DNA of 64,000 nucleotides from Rhinopithecus roxellana (GCF_007565055.1 NC_044561.1:26382114-26446113), one strand, 5' to 3'. Positions 10,551 through 21,466 are shown, counted from the stretch's first letter. Notes: generated by a model from the letters alone, not told the origin. Translations and numbers: made by a program.

Positions 10551-11690
10551 TCTGGGAAGGAAGGCTGCTGTCAGACTGGGGGCAAATCCTGGTGCCAAGG
10601 GAGGTGTAGCTGTCGGCTGTAGGGCAGAGCATCATGGGAAGGAAGGCTTCTGTCGGTTGTAGGGCAGAGCATCATGGGAAGGAAGGCTGTTGTTGGCTGT
10701 GGGGCAGAGCATCATGGGAGGGCAGACTGTTGTTGGTTCTGGGGAAGAGCATCATGGGAGGGCAGACTGTTGTTGGCTGTGGGGCAGAGCATCATGGGAG
10801 GGCAGACTGTTGTTGGTTCTGGGGAAGAGCATCATGGGAGGGCAGACTGTTGTTGGCTGTGGGGCAGAGCATCATGGGAGGGCAGACTGTTGTTGGTTCT
10901 GGGGCAGAGCATCATGGGAGGGCAGACTGTTGTTGGTTCTGGGGAAGAGCATCATGGGAGGGCAGACTGTTGTCAGCTGTTGGGCAGGGCATCATGGGAA
11001 GGGAGGCTCTTGTCAGGCTGTGGGGCAGATTATCATGGGAAGAAGACTGTTGTCAGGCTGTAAAGCAAAGCAAAGGGGGCTGTTGTCAGATTGTAGAGCA
11101 GAGCATCATGGGATGCTTCCTTCATCATGGGAGGGGAGATTGCTGTTGGTTCTAAGGAAGAGCATCATGGGAGGTCAGACTGTTGTTGGTTCTAAAGGAG
11201 AGTATCATGGGAGGGCAGAATCTTGTTTGTTCTAGGGCAGAACATCATGGGAAGGCAGGCTGTTGCTGGTTCTAGGGAAGAGCATCATGGGAAGCAGACT
11301 GTTGTTGGCTGTTGAGCAGAGCATCATAGGAAGGGAGGCTGTTGTCAGCTGTTGGGCAGAGCATCATGAGAAAGAAGGCTGTTGTTAGCTGTTGGGCAGA
11401 GCATCATTGGAGGGAAGGCTCTTGTTAGTCTATAGGGCAGAATGTCATGGGAAGGAAGACTGTTGTCAGACTATAGAGCAGAGCATCATGAGAAAGGGCT
11501 GTTGTCAGACTGTAGAGCAGAACATCATGGGAAGATAGGCTTGTTGGCTACTGGGCAGCACATCATAGGAAGGGAGGTTGCTGCCAGGCTGTAAAACAGA
11601 ACATCATGGGAAGGAAGGCTGTCATCAGACTGTAGAGAGAACGTCATGGGAAGGCAGGCTGTCGGCAGGCTGTAGGGCAAAACACAGTTG
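10551..11690 (+). repeat. 40-bp minisatellite, about 27 units, dimeric in its left part
   Basis: The unit core is GCAGAGCATCATGGGA followed by a GGCAGACTGTTGTTGG-like half. Cores start every 40 bp at 10624, 10664, 10704, 10744, 10784, 10824, 10864, 10904 and 10944. Between 10704 and 10903 two variants mostly alternate (GGGGCAGAGC with a TTCT end, GGGGAAGAGC with a CTGT end), making an 80-bp higher-order unit. To the right the units diverge and vary in length (38-42 bp). Because 40 is not a multiple of three and the unit lacks stops, all three plus frames are open (10634-11155, 10674-11063, 10690-11235). None is a gene. Confidence 0.96.
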
Positions 11691-12318
11691 TCTTGGCTGT
11701 GTGGTGTCTGTAGAAGAGCTGGGAATGGAGGACGCCAATAAATGCAGTGTTTATTTGCTGACCATGGAGTTTGGGGTTAGAAAAGAAGCCTGACGTCTGA
11801 GCTGAATCTTCACTGAAGTGTCCCTGATTTGATTATCTTTAAAAGTGCATTTCCTTTATAATTTCGGCTATCTCAGAGGTTGGGAGTCCTGTGGGACTTC
11901 CCCTGGTCAGCCCAGCACTGACTCTGCCAGTCTCTTCCTGGCCATATTGGGTGAGTGATCCAATCTCTGTAGATATTTGCTTTCAATACCCTGTAAAATG
12001 AGGGCTTTGCTGTACACTTAATTCAGCTCCATATTATTCACGGAATCTGTGGATTTGTCCACATCCATTTCTTTACGTGGTCATGCAGCACTTCCTGAGT
12101 ACCCTGTATCCGTCTAAGTTCCTGTTCAGTGGTACTGAGGTTACGGAACACGCTGACTTTCTCAGCGTCAGTGTGCCGTGGTCCAGAGGTTGGATTATTC
12201 AGATAGAGAAACTCCCTGCTCACATCGGAAAGCAAGGCTAGCAGATGTTCAGGAGCACGGAACAGGCAGGGGAAAGCCACTCGTGACAGCACTGATGGTG
12301 GGCTGGGCCTTGACCCAT
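11691..12318. other. Unique sequence, nothing assigned
   Basis: No gene or named repeat recognised. A short self-overlapping AATAAATGCAGTGTTTATTTG word occurs near 11738. The 96-codon minus frame at 12038-12328 has no recognisable domain. Confidence 0.35.
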
Positions 12319-12450
12319 ATTGTTTCATTAAATCCCAGAAGCGACCCTGTGTTGGCCTTGTGACCTCAATCTCTCAGTGAGGAAATACAGGTGTAGAGAG
12401 GTTAAGTGGATTCTTGGCACGGTGAGTGTGGAACCCAGGTTCCAGCCAGG
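12319..12450 (-). mobile_element. MIR relic, antisense
   Basis: TTTCATTAAATCCCAGAAGCGACCCTGT, then CAGTGAGGAAATACAGG, AGAGAGGTTAAGTGGATTC and GGAACCCAGGTTCCAGCC follow the antisense order of the MIR consensus. This is the clearest MIR in the window. Confidence 0.75.
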
Positions 12451-13483
12451 GCTGAGAAAGTCCTGCCCTCATGTCAATTTCCCGATGTATGTGTTGCACC
12501 CACTGTGTGTCTGGTGTGGAAGCTCTGCTGTAGGGGGCTTGGCAGAGATCTCTGGCCATGAAGACCTCACTGTCTCGATGGCTGGCAGGAGGAGGGCAGA
12601 GAGGGCTGAGCTGAGGAAGGAATGACTGGGAGCATAGAATGGCTCTCCTTGTCCTCTGTGTTGTGGGCAGTGCTCTGGGCTTGCAGTGCAGGCGCATTGC
12701 TCAGCTAAGAGGGTTGAAGACCTACTGTGCTCCAGGGACAGGCCTAGGTGTGTCAAGGTCTCCTGCAGCCCCTCCATAGGGTAGGACAGCATGGGATGCC
12801 GAGACAGTGACCCAGGGCCCCTGGTTCTGCGCCTCCTGGTGCCTTAGCTGGCTCAGCAGTGGGCTCCACAGAGAAGCACAGAGCTCACAGTTGCTGGCAG
12901 AATCACAGAATCGAGACCACTCCTCACCAGGGTAAGAAGGAATGGGTGCACCCCGAGACAAACAGACACGGCAGCGTCTGATCTTTTATGACTCAGCGTG
13001 GGTCAGCTCTTTCATTAAAAATTAGAATTCCTGCTTCACCGTTTTCGTGGCTCTGACTCACATGTGATGAGAGATTTCCATGATCACCCATAAATTTCAA
13101 TGCTTATTTAAGGGAAAAGCATTAGTTGTGGAAATTTATGATGAACGGTGTAAATTTTTAAGAGTCAGAATTGGGCTGTCAGAGGCACAGAAGGTCTCCA
13201 TCCCTGGAAGGGGTGGGGGGATCTGGGAGAAGCAGAGACTCCTGGCGGGCCTCACCTCCCTACCTGTCACTCCTGCAGCCAGAGCCTACCACTGGCTCTC
13301 TGGGGCCTCCAGTCAGCACACACTGATCTGGGCACACTTGGAAGGAAGGAGTGAAGGACTCCAGATCTCCCTATTTTCAAACAGGAACTATCCAAGCTGC
13401 AGTGTTCCACGAGGCATCAAAGTCAGGAAGACAGGCAGCACTTGCATCTTCTAAAACTATTGTTGGTCAATGTCCTGTAGGAA
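12451..13483. other. Unique sequence, nothing assigned
   Basis: No gene supported. A 124-codon plus frame (13080-13454) and 107-codon minus frames (12374-12697, 12469-12792) lack recognisable domains. Confidence 0.35.
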
Positions 13484-13801
13484 GGCTGGGTGCGGTGGCT
13501 CATGCCTGTAATCCCAGGACTTTGGGAGGCCAAGGCAGGCAGATCACGAGGTCAGGAGATCGAGACCATCCTGGCTAACACGGTGAAACCCTGTCTCCAC
13601 TAAAAAAATAAAAAAATAGCTGGGCATGATGGCGGGCACCTGTAGTCCCAGCTACTCGGGAGGCTGAGGCAGAAGAATGGCGTAACCCGGGAGGCGGAGC
13701 TTGCAGTGAGCCGAGATCGCACCACTGCAGTCCAGCCTGGGTGACAGAGCAAGACACCATCTCAAAAAAACAAAAAACAAAAAATAAAACAGAAAAGAAA
13801 A
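13484..13801 (+). mobile_element. AluY-type, sense
   Basis: Complete sense Alu. Y-type features include GATCACGAGGTCAGGAGATCGAGACCATCC, GAATGGCGTAACCCGGG and GCGGAGCTTGCAGTGAGCC. The A-rich tail is impure (CAAAAAACAAAAAATAAAACAG) and reaches about 13801. Confidence 0.92.
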
Positions 13802-15459
13802 AGGTAGCACAAAGTCGGGGGAGGTGAGGAAGAAACATTCTCCCCACACTTCGGTTTCCACGAAGGTCCACATACAATGCCACTCTTGAATCCTGACACT
13901 AGCTTTTTGCCAGGGCTACAGTGGGGTGCCTTCCTAGGCAGAGGGGAAGCTGGGCAAGTGTGACTCACACCATGGGAGCTGGTGCCTGCAGATCAGGACT
14001 CCTGACCAGCTCCTCCTCACTGGCACCGCTGGGCTGGTGTGAGTGAGGAGCCTTCTTCGTGCTCAGCACTGGGGGACCAGCGGGGCTGCAGAGCTAGGCA
14101 TGCCTGTGGACTTTGCTCCAGCAGCAGTGAGCATGTCTTTTGATGGTATTTTGCTGGTATTTTGCTTGTTTATTTGTGTGTATTTTAATTTAACTTCCAT
14201 CCTCCTGGATTCTTCATACCTCAAGTCATTCTGAACGAGGAGAGAGAGAAAGCCAATGCATCCGGGTTTTCCAAGGACTTTCCTGGCTATAAAACTGGAA
14301 GTCCCGAATCTTGGGCACCCCACCTCAGCCCTGAGCGATGCAGGTGTGAAAAGAGAAGTTTTGTGAACCGACCTTTCAAACCAGCTTGCCCAGAGACAGA
14401 AGATGTGCAGTCCTGCCCCTGTTCTGCCATTTGCAAGCGGTTGTCCTCAAAGAGGGCTTGAATTTGCCAGGTCTCAGTTTTCACATCTATTTCGTGGGAG
14501 TAAAACTCTGCCAAGTAACTAGGAGTTAAAATGTGCCATAGACTTGCCCCTCGCAGAGGAGGTTTCGCTTGCAGAGCAGCAGACGATAGAGAAAACATCA
14601 CTGCCAGTGGGAGTCCTGGAGGGCTCCCTGGAAGAGGTAGTTGCATTTCAGCCAGGTCTTGAGGGTTCCAGGAAGAATGGCTTGGGGCTGCAGAGGGTAG
14701 CAGAGCCTCCATGGGTGGCCACCATCTGCCTATGTCTTGTGCCTCCTCCCTCCTACCTCTTACCCCACCCTAGCACAGAGTAGGTGATCAGGAAACGTGG
14801 CCCGAATTGTGGCCTCTCACGGCACTGACCACAGGGCTGAAATTGCCTGGAGATGCTAATCCATCAGCTCCTCCAGACAAGGTGCTGTCTGACCTCTCAG
14901 CTGCGGCAGGACTGACTCCCTGGGCAGGTGGGCAGTCAGACCAGTGGCTCCTGGCCTGGCTGTGCCCCGAGTGCCTCCTCCAGGCCAGTTCAGGGTGCAC
15001 GGCAGGCACTCAGTGTCCTGCATGGAGTGGGCCCGCGTCTTTGTGTTTTGCAGCTGAATAAGACCCAGCCCTGCCCTCCCAGGTGTGTCCTCCAGCAGGA
15101 AGATTGGTAAGCGCATGTGAGCGCTGCAGGCGTGCGCTGGCCGAGGACATGGGGTTGCACGCATGAGTGAGCCAACAAGCCTGTGGGAAGAAGTGGGAGA
15201 GCCCCACCCTGCAGACCCCTGAAACGAAGGGCGCCTGGGAATCCCAGAGAAGCTTTGATCAAAGCCTCACTTCTGCCCTTACCAGAACAATGCCAGGCTG
15301 GTCACCTGGGGCCCTGGGGCGGCTCCAGCCACAAGAAGTTTCCCTTAAGCAGCCCCAGATCTGCATCGGTGAGTACACAGGCATCTGTGAGGCATCTGCT
15401 GGGCGCTGGGCTCCATGAGCTGTCCTTCTCGGCATGGTCATCAACAGAGGCTGGGTTGA
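13802..15459. other. Unique sequence with a weak MIR patch
   Basis: No supported gene. The 141-codon minus frame at 14287-14712 and the 102-codon minus frame at 14856-15164 show no recognisable family. About 14425-14525 (AGGTCTCAGTTTTCACATCTATTTCGTGGG) resembles a sense MIR 3' half. Confidence 0.35.
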
Positions 15460-15750
15460 TCCGTGGCTTCTGATGCATTAATGATAATGTCACTGATGTA
15501 GGGAGACTTTGCCTCAGAAGCTGGGGCTGGCGCATTTTTCATTAAATAATATAATTTGTTGCATTGGTATGCAAGGACAAATAGCTCTGTCGAGCTGAAA
15601 GCCTGGAAAAAAAAAAAGTAATATAGTGTTGTTATTCATGAGCTGAAGCCACGCTTGGAGAATATTCCTCATTTTGACTTAAATGTATCTTCTGCCCACT
15701 CAAAGCAAATGCAATTTTCCTTTTTATGACTATTGGTTATTTACATGGAA
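15460..15750. other. Candidate conserved non-coding element (AT-rich, TAAT motifs)
   Basis: An AT-rich repeat-free block between GC-rich flanks. It has TGATGCATTAATGATAATG, a TCATTAAATAATATAATTTG run, and TTATTCATGAGCTGAAGCC. The density of TAAT/ATTA cores suits homeodomain or POU binding, as in developmental enhancers. An A-run at 15608-15618 interrupts it. Inference only. Confidence 0.35.
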
Positions 15751-15944
15751 AAAGTTTAAATAAGGCCTGTGCTACCAACAGCCACTGCTCCCTACACCAC
15801 AGGGGCTGCTGGGGTCAGGTCCATGCAGTAAGCCTCCAGAGTCCTCAGAGGGAGGGAAAAAGGCAGGGTGAAGAGAGCCAGGGATGTCCTCCCACTTGGC
15901 CGGACAAGGAGCCCCTTGAGGGCAGGGACAGAACTCCCACGCTA

Positions 15945-16164
15945 CCTTCCTTCCCTCCCTTCCCTCCTTTCCCTTCTTTCCCTCCCTCCCTTTTCCTTCC
16001 TTCCTTCCTTCCTTCCTTCCTTCCTTCCTTCCTTCCTTCCTTCCTTCCTTCCTTCCTTCCTTCCTTCCTTCCTTCCCTCCCTCCCTCCCTCCCTCCCTCC
16101 CTCCCTTCCCTTTCTTTCCCTTCCCTTCCCTTCCTTTCCCTTCTATTTTACTTTTCCTCCCTCC
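15945..16164. repeat. (TTCC)n/(CCCT)n microsatellite, about 220 bp
   Basis: An almost pure pyrimidine tract: mixed CCTTCCCTCC, then about 22 TTCC units (16000-16075), then CCCT units (16076-16107), then CCTTTC variants. Long minus and plus frames across it (lysine/glycine/arginine or leucine/proline/serine runs) are artefacts. It is likely length-polymorphic. Confidence 0.95.
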
Positions 16165-16256
16165 AAGAGTCACTTGGCTACTTCATTAATGTCCCATAAG
16201 GTGTTTCTCTAGGTACTGAGGAAACAGAAATCTAACAGTTCCTCCATCAAGATGTA

Positions 16257-16453
16257 GGCTGAGTGCAGTAACTCATGCCTGTAATCCCAGCACTTTGGGA
16301 GGCCAAGGCGGACAGATCACCTGAAGTCAGGAGTTTGAGACTAGCTTGACCAACATGGTGAAACCCTGTCTCTACTAAAAATACAAAAAATAGCTGGGCG
16401 TGGTAGCAGGGGCCTGTAATCCCAGCTACTTAGGAGGCTGATGCAGGAGAATG
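16257..16453 (+). mobile_element. Alu S, sense, lacking the 3' end and A-tail
   Basis: The left arm and linker are intact, but the right arm stops at GATGCAGGAGAATG and passes straight into TTCACTTCTGCTCC with no A-tail. An insertion by target-primed reverse transcription should have a tail, so about 90 bp plus the flank were lost later by deletion. Confidence 0.88.
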
Positions 16454-17222
16454 TTCACTTCTGCTCCTCAGACTTCAGAGGGATTACGTGTGATTTCAGC
16501 ACCAGCTCGGTATGTTCACAAGTAGAACTGGGACCCAGGGCTCCGTCCAGCCTAGGAGGAGAAGCAAAAAACGGACCCTCCACCCGCTTTGCCTCTGCGA
16601 TGATGCGACCTCAGAGGAGGCGGCCAAGGCTGACAACGGACTGTTCGTCCACTGGGGCCTCTGCTGCTGAAAGCGATTTTCCTACCAAAAATCCAGATGT
16701 GGACGGCAGGACCCCTAGGGGGCGCCACAGAGGCATGCGCTTTTACAGTCTCCTTCATTTACTGTCCAATGTGGGTATCTTATTCTATCACCCAGACTTT
16801 AATTGAGAAATGTGTGTGTTTCATAAACCCTGGTCTCATGCCTGTAGGAACTCCCGTGTCCTGGAGCCTCTTGTCCAGGTAATTTCTGGTGTCTGCATGG
16901 CTTTGTGGTCAATGTAAGCCAACTGTGTCCAGCACAGGTGGACCTAGGTAGGGAGTCGGCCCCCTATACTGTCCACAGAAGCACCCACACAGGAGCTAAG
17001 GAGGATGGTGAGCCTGACAGAGGCTTTGAGGAAATGAAGACTTCACATCCTCACATCGCAGGTAGCTGAGGCCGTGAGACAGCCCTGCTTCTAAAGCTCC
17101 CTCAGCTGTTTCCAGCACTCAGGCGCCTTCCACCCGCCTTGTGACTTGGTCTCCAACATTCTCTCTTCCCCCATCTCCTCTCTCCCACACCCCAACTTGG
17201 TCTTTCGTGTTCCTCTTTTTCG
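16454..17222. other. Unique sequence, nothing assigned
   Basis: No gene supported. A 121-codon plus frame (16441-16806) starts within the broken Alu. The last 70 bp before 17222 are already pyrimidine-rich. Confidence 0.35.
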
Positions 17223-17247
17223 CTTTCTTTCTTTCTTTCTTTCTTTC

Positions 17248-17319
<72 letters not shown>

Positions 17320-17516
17320 TTCTTTCTTTCTTTCTTTCTTTTTCTTTCTTTCTTCTTGTTTTTCTTTCTTTCTTTCTTCTCTTTCTTTCTTTCTTCTTTC
17401 TTTCTCTTCTTCTCTCTCTTTCCCTCCCTCCCTCCTCCTCTCTCTCTCTCCCTCCCTCCCTCCTCCTCCTCTCCTCTCTCTCTCTTTCTTTCTTTCTTCT
17501 TTCTTTCTTTCTTTCT

Positions 17517-17557
<41 letters not shown>

Positions 17558-17896
17558 TTTTTCTTCTTTCTTTCTTTTCTTTCTTTCTTTCTTCTTTCTT
17601 TCTTTTCTCTTCTTTTTCTTTCTTTCTTCTTTTTTTCTTTCTTTCTTTCTTCTCTTTCTTCTTCTTTTTCTTTCCTTTTTCTCTCTTTTCCCTCCCTCCC
17701 TCCTCCTCTCTCTCTCTCTCCCTTCCTTCCTTCCCTTCCTTCCTTCCTTCCTTCCTTCCCTCCCTCCTCCCTCCCTCCCTCACACTCCCTCCCTCCTCCC
17801 TCCCTTCTTCTTTTTCTTCTTCTTCTTTCTTTCTTTCTTTCTCTTCTTTCTTTCTTTCTTTTTTCTCTTCTTTCTTTCTCTTTCTTCTTTCTTTAT
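17223..17896. repeat. 674-bp polypyrimidine tract, complex (CTTT)n/(CCCT)n/(TC)n
   Basis: Nearly every base is C or T. The exceptions are one G near 17358 and a CACAC interruption near 17781. Blocks alternate: CTTT (to about 17410), CCCTCCCTCC then CTCTCTCT (about 17411-17485), CTTT again (to about 17690), the CCCTCC/TC block again (to about 17805), then CTT. The tract abuts the T-tail of the antisense Alu at 17897, so it probably grew from that tail. Mirror-symmetric pyrimidine runs of this kind can form intramolecular triplex (H-DNA). The 279-296-codon frames across it are artefacts. Confidence 0.95.
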
Positions 17897-18181
17897 CTGA
17901 GACAGAGCCTTGCTCTGTCACCCAGGCTGGTATGCAATGGCACAATCTTGGCTCACTGCAACCTCTGCCTCCCAGGATCAAGTGATTCTCCTGCCTCAGC
18001 CTCCTGAGTAGCTGGGATTACAGGTACGTGGTACCATGCTCAGCTAATTTTTGTATTTTTAGTAGTGATGGGGTTTTGTCATGTTGGCCAGGCTGGTCTC
18101 GAACTCCTGACCTCAGGTGATCTGCCCGCCTCAGCCTCCCACAGTGCTGGGATTACAGGCATGGGCCACCACGCCCGGGCT
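17897..18181 (-). mobile_element. Alu S/J, antisense
   Basis: Antisense Alu body from GAGACAGAGCCTTGC to CCACCACGCCCGG. Its original poly-T tail has been replaced by, or expanded into, the pyrimidine tract to the left. No target-site duplication could be identified. Confidence 0.9.
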
Positions 18182-18507
18182 ATCTCCTTCTGTTCATCGT
18201 CTCCCGTCTCTTCCTTCTCAAAGCCAAGGAACAATTTTCCATGCCCTCCTCTGAGAATGATGCAGCTCTTCCCAGATAGAGCTTCTTTTCCTCCTTATTT
18301 TATTTTTTATCACTTTTAATAAACATTTCATAGATAAAAAAGAGCATGTGTAGACTCAGATGTAGGCTGTTGGAGTCAGGGTACTGTGAGTACAACCAAC
18401 CCTCCACACAGTCTGAGGACAAGCACTTGGCGTCATCTCTACCATCCTGAGTGCCGCCCTCTGTTCCCATCCCCACCAAAGGCAGCCCCCATCCTGGCAA
18501 TGGAATG
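18182..18507. other. Unique sequence, nothing assigned
   Basis: Short stretch between two Alus. It has an AT-rich part near 18295-18340 with AATAAACATTTCATAG. No gene or named repeat is recognised. Confidence 0.35.
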
Positions 18508-18520
18508 CTTGCCATTTCTT

Positions 18521-18812
18521 TTTTTTTTTTGAGACGGAGTCTCGCTCTGTTGCCTGGGCTGGAGTGCAGTGGCCGGATCTCAGCTCACTGCAAGCTCCAC
18601 CTCCCGGGTTTACGCCATTCTCCTGCCTCAGCCTCCAGAGTAGCTGGGACTACAGGCGCCCGCCACCTCGCCCGGCTAGTTTTTTGTATTTTTTAGTAGA
18701 GACGGGGTTTCACCATGTTAGCCAGGATGGTCTCGATCTCCTGACCTCGTGATCCGCCCGCCTTGGCCTCCCAAAGTGCTGGGATTACAGGCTTGAGCCA
18801 CTGCGCCCGGCC
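18521..18812 (-). mobile_element. Young AluYR-type Alu, antisense (Old World monkey lineage)
   Basis: Read on the minus strand, this copy has GGCTTGTAATCCC instead of GCCTGTAATCCC, ACTAGCCGGGCGAGGTGG, GGCGTAAACCCGGG and GAGCTGAGATCCGGCCACTG. I know these as marks of the cercopithecoid AluYR subfamilies. The 13-bp target-site duplication CTTGCCATTTCTT at 18508-18520 and 18815-18827 is perfect. The low divergence and perfect duplication make it one of the youngest insertions in the window and the best clue to species group. Confidence 0.93.
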
Positions 18813-18827
18813 ACCTTGCCATTTCTT

Positions 18828-19849
18828 TGTTTGTCTTTAGTCTCGCCATGTTGATTTTTATCTATAAACAATACACATTCATGCTATAAAACTTTATTTA
18901 GGTGGGACTGCCTTGACTTTATTCTTCTGTGACTTGAGGTCTTCTCCTCTCTCTGTGATGTTTCCTGCTTGTCCGTGATCCTGGTTGTGTGTGGTATGGT
19001 GTGCCCCTCGCCCCAGTGCAGAATGCAGCCATGCAGGCATGACCCCCACCTTGTCCCGGTGACAGTTAATGGGCGTTGCGTTGTTGCCGACACCCTTGCT
19101 GTCATGGACAGCGGGGCCTCAGGCATTCCTCCTGTCTTCTTCCATGGCCTGGCCTGGGGTTCTTGGATCTGGAATTGCTTGGTTGTTGCTGGTCTGTCCA
19201 CTGAAACAGTTTCCCCAGTGGTTGTCCTGGTGTCCTGCTTGCCGGGGCGTGCCATTATGTGGTTTCCACCATAGCGTATCTTCCCCATGCTGGGCATTGC
19301 CACACAGAAATGTGGTTTCTTGCTTTCATCCCATTACTTGATGAGGTTTCCCCATGGATTCCTCATTTCCAACATCGCTATTATTCAGGATGGTGGACTG
19401 GGGTGCTCTGACTGATTAGCTATGCCTGCCATGGCACAGGTGAGGGACACAGTGGCTCACCTGCCATCATGACTCCCCCGGACCAGGTGGGTTTTGTTTT
19501 ATTAAAAATCAAGCTTTGTGGAGAGTTGGTGCCTGCCTCCTTTATGTGTTACCAACGGATGGAGATTCGAGCAATGATAATGTGGGCTTAGAAACGTCTG
19601 ACCATGTTTCCAGCTTGCCTGACCCTGTGGAGGACAGAGGGGCCCCAGAGAGGGCGGAGTCACATTCCTGTGGCTGAGACTGCAGTGGGAGGTTTGGGTC
19701 CATGTGTAAAACAAAGTGCAGGAGAATCCACAGGACAATGTCAAAACAGGAAAGTAGGTGCTCAGGTGAGCTGGTGCCTTCCCGGAAGTGATCACCAGAG
19801 GATAGACAGGGGTGAGAATCGGCTGAACGATGTCTGTTAAGAACCACAT
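18828..19849. other. Unassigned sequence with a 139-codon minus-strand frame
   Basis: The minus frame 18884-19303 is basic and threonine-rich, and its stop lies just after an in-frame AATAAA (18892-18897 region on the minus strand). I recognise no domain. It could be a decayed retrocopy or chance. Overlapping plus frames of 90-101 codons cover the same DNA. A second 115-codon minus frame is at 19502-19849. No coding call is made. Confidence 0.3.
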
Positions 19850-20155
19850 GGCCAGGCACGGTAGTTCATGCCTGTAATTCTTGCACCTTGGGAGGCCGAG
19901 ATGGACAGATCACCTGAGGTCAGGAGTTCAAGACCAGCCTGGTCAACATGGTGAAATGCCGTCTCTGCTAAAAATACAAAAAATTAGCTGGTTATGGTGG
20001 CGGGCGCTTGTAATCCCAGCTATTTGGGAGACTGAGGCATGAGAATTGCTTGAACCCAGGAGGTGGAGGTTGCAGTGAGCTGAGATCGCACCACTGCACT
20101 CCAGCCTGGGTGACAGAGCAAGACTCCATCTCAAAACAAACAAACAAACAAACCA
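19850..20155 (+). mobile_element. Alu S, sense
   Basis: Diverged complete sense Alu from GGCCAGGCACGG to CTCCATCTC, with a (CAAA)n tail at about 20134-20154. No clear target-site duplication was found. Confidence 0.9.
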
Positions 20156-21419
20156 TAATATATTCATACTTCTATGCCAGTAGTATCACATCTAGGAATT
20201 TATCTTGAGGACATAATCTGAGATGCACTCAGAGACGTTTTACAAAGTATTAACCCATCGATGCTTAGCAGGAGATAATGGCTATTGGCCTAAAGTCCTC
20301 TGGTTTATCTCTGCCTCATAATCCTGTGTTATCTTTTTGTAACAGGTCACAGACAAAGGAGGACCTTGTGCACTTATTTGTCCACTTGCTTCTCCGTCTC
20401 CTCTCTCTGGGATTGATGTTCCAGAAGAGAGGGTGGGCTTCTCTTCTATCTACCTTCCCCTCACTTTTGCCACCTCATGCGTCCATGGAAGAAAACAGTG
20501 AATTTTCATCAGATGAATGAAGAGGCACTAATCAGAATCACCTGTACTCTATACATTCTTAAGCAGCTACTAGCATGATATTTTTGAAGAATTTCTAACT
20601 GCAAATGTTCAGAGGATGATGTTAAGGAAAATAGGAGGATCCCGAGCTGCACACGCTCCCCACAATCACAATTGTGCAGCACATACCCCTCACATCCCAG
20701 CCACACGACGTGGGGTCTGTCACCACCATGGGTCTGTCCACCCTGCTGGTGCAGACCCTGGTGAAGCCATCCCCTGTGATGCCCACCAGAACTCCAGGCT
20801 CCAGGCGACTGCTTCTGCCCGGGTTGGGTAAGAGCTGGATGTAGCTTTGCCCAAAGAAGGTGCAGGCATTACCTGCCCAGGGTTCTGACTGTCCCAGGCA
20901 AGGTCTTGGCACAGCAGCCCAAGACCCAGAAGGAGAGCCAGGAGCGATGACTGCTGCAGCCTGAATTCACTCCAGTGTTTGTGATAAATGGACTCTGCAT
21001 CGGAGCTGGGGCAGGCTTTGAGGAGCTCCCCAGCAGGGGACGCCTCCCCGAACAGGGACGTGGCTGCCCACTCCTGGCCACTCTCCCATTCCTGGCTGCA
21101 TGGGCAGGAAGAGTCAGGGCCGCCAGCACAGAGGCCTCGAGGCTCGTGATCCCCCATCCCTGCTGTCCCCTCCGCCCCTCCCTTTCCACAGGCACTGGAT
21201 GTCAGGCTTGAACCAAGCCATTTTCTCTCTAGTTCTCATATGCTTTGAGTCTTATTTTATTTGGGGGTAAAATTAGATTAGATGAAAGCTCCCTCTGCAT
21301 GACAGTCCCTTCTGAAAGAAAAGGCAAATTAAAGTATCCCCAGGAGGCTATGTCTCCTTTCACATGAGAGAAATACAAATCGTGGAGAATGTTTCCTCCT
21401 CAAGCCCAGACCTGCATTC
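20156..21419. other. Unique sequence, nothing assigned
   Basis: No gene supported. Minus frames of 96-145 codons at 20622-21195 overlap in different phases. One phase has a leucine-rich run (LALLLGLGLL) that resembles a signal peptide, but there is no recognisable domain after it. Confidence 0.35.
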
Positions 21420-21466
21420 GGAGGAAGAGGAAGAGGAAGGGAAGAGGAAGAGGAAGAGGAAGAGGG
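21420..21466 (+). repeat. (GAGGAA)n purine microsatellite
   Basis: About eight imperfect GAGGAA/GAGGAAG units. It ends at the GGGCCC at 21465. Confidence 0.9.

Noticed and set aside
10634..11235. Three overlapping plus-strand ORFs of 129-181 codons with a 40-residue repeat
   Set aside because: They are the three phases of the 40-bp minisatellite, whose unit lacks stop codons. All phases are equally open, so none is evidence for coding.
15726..16212. ORFs with LPSFLPSF or GRKEGRKE repeats
   Set aside because: Translation of the (TTCC)n microsatellite.
17091..18007. ORFs of 279-296 codons rich in lysine/glutamate or phenylalanine/leucine/serine
   Set aside because: Translation of the polypyrimidine tract. 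Low-complexity artefact.
20622..21195. Minus-strand secreted protein with a leucine-rich signal-like segment
   Set aside because: Three phases are open together, no conserved domain follows, and no splice structure can be argued from the sequence alone.
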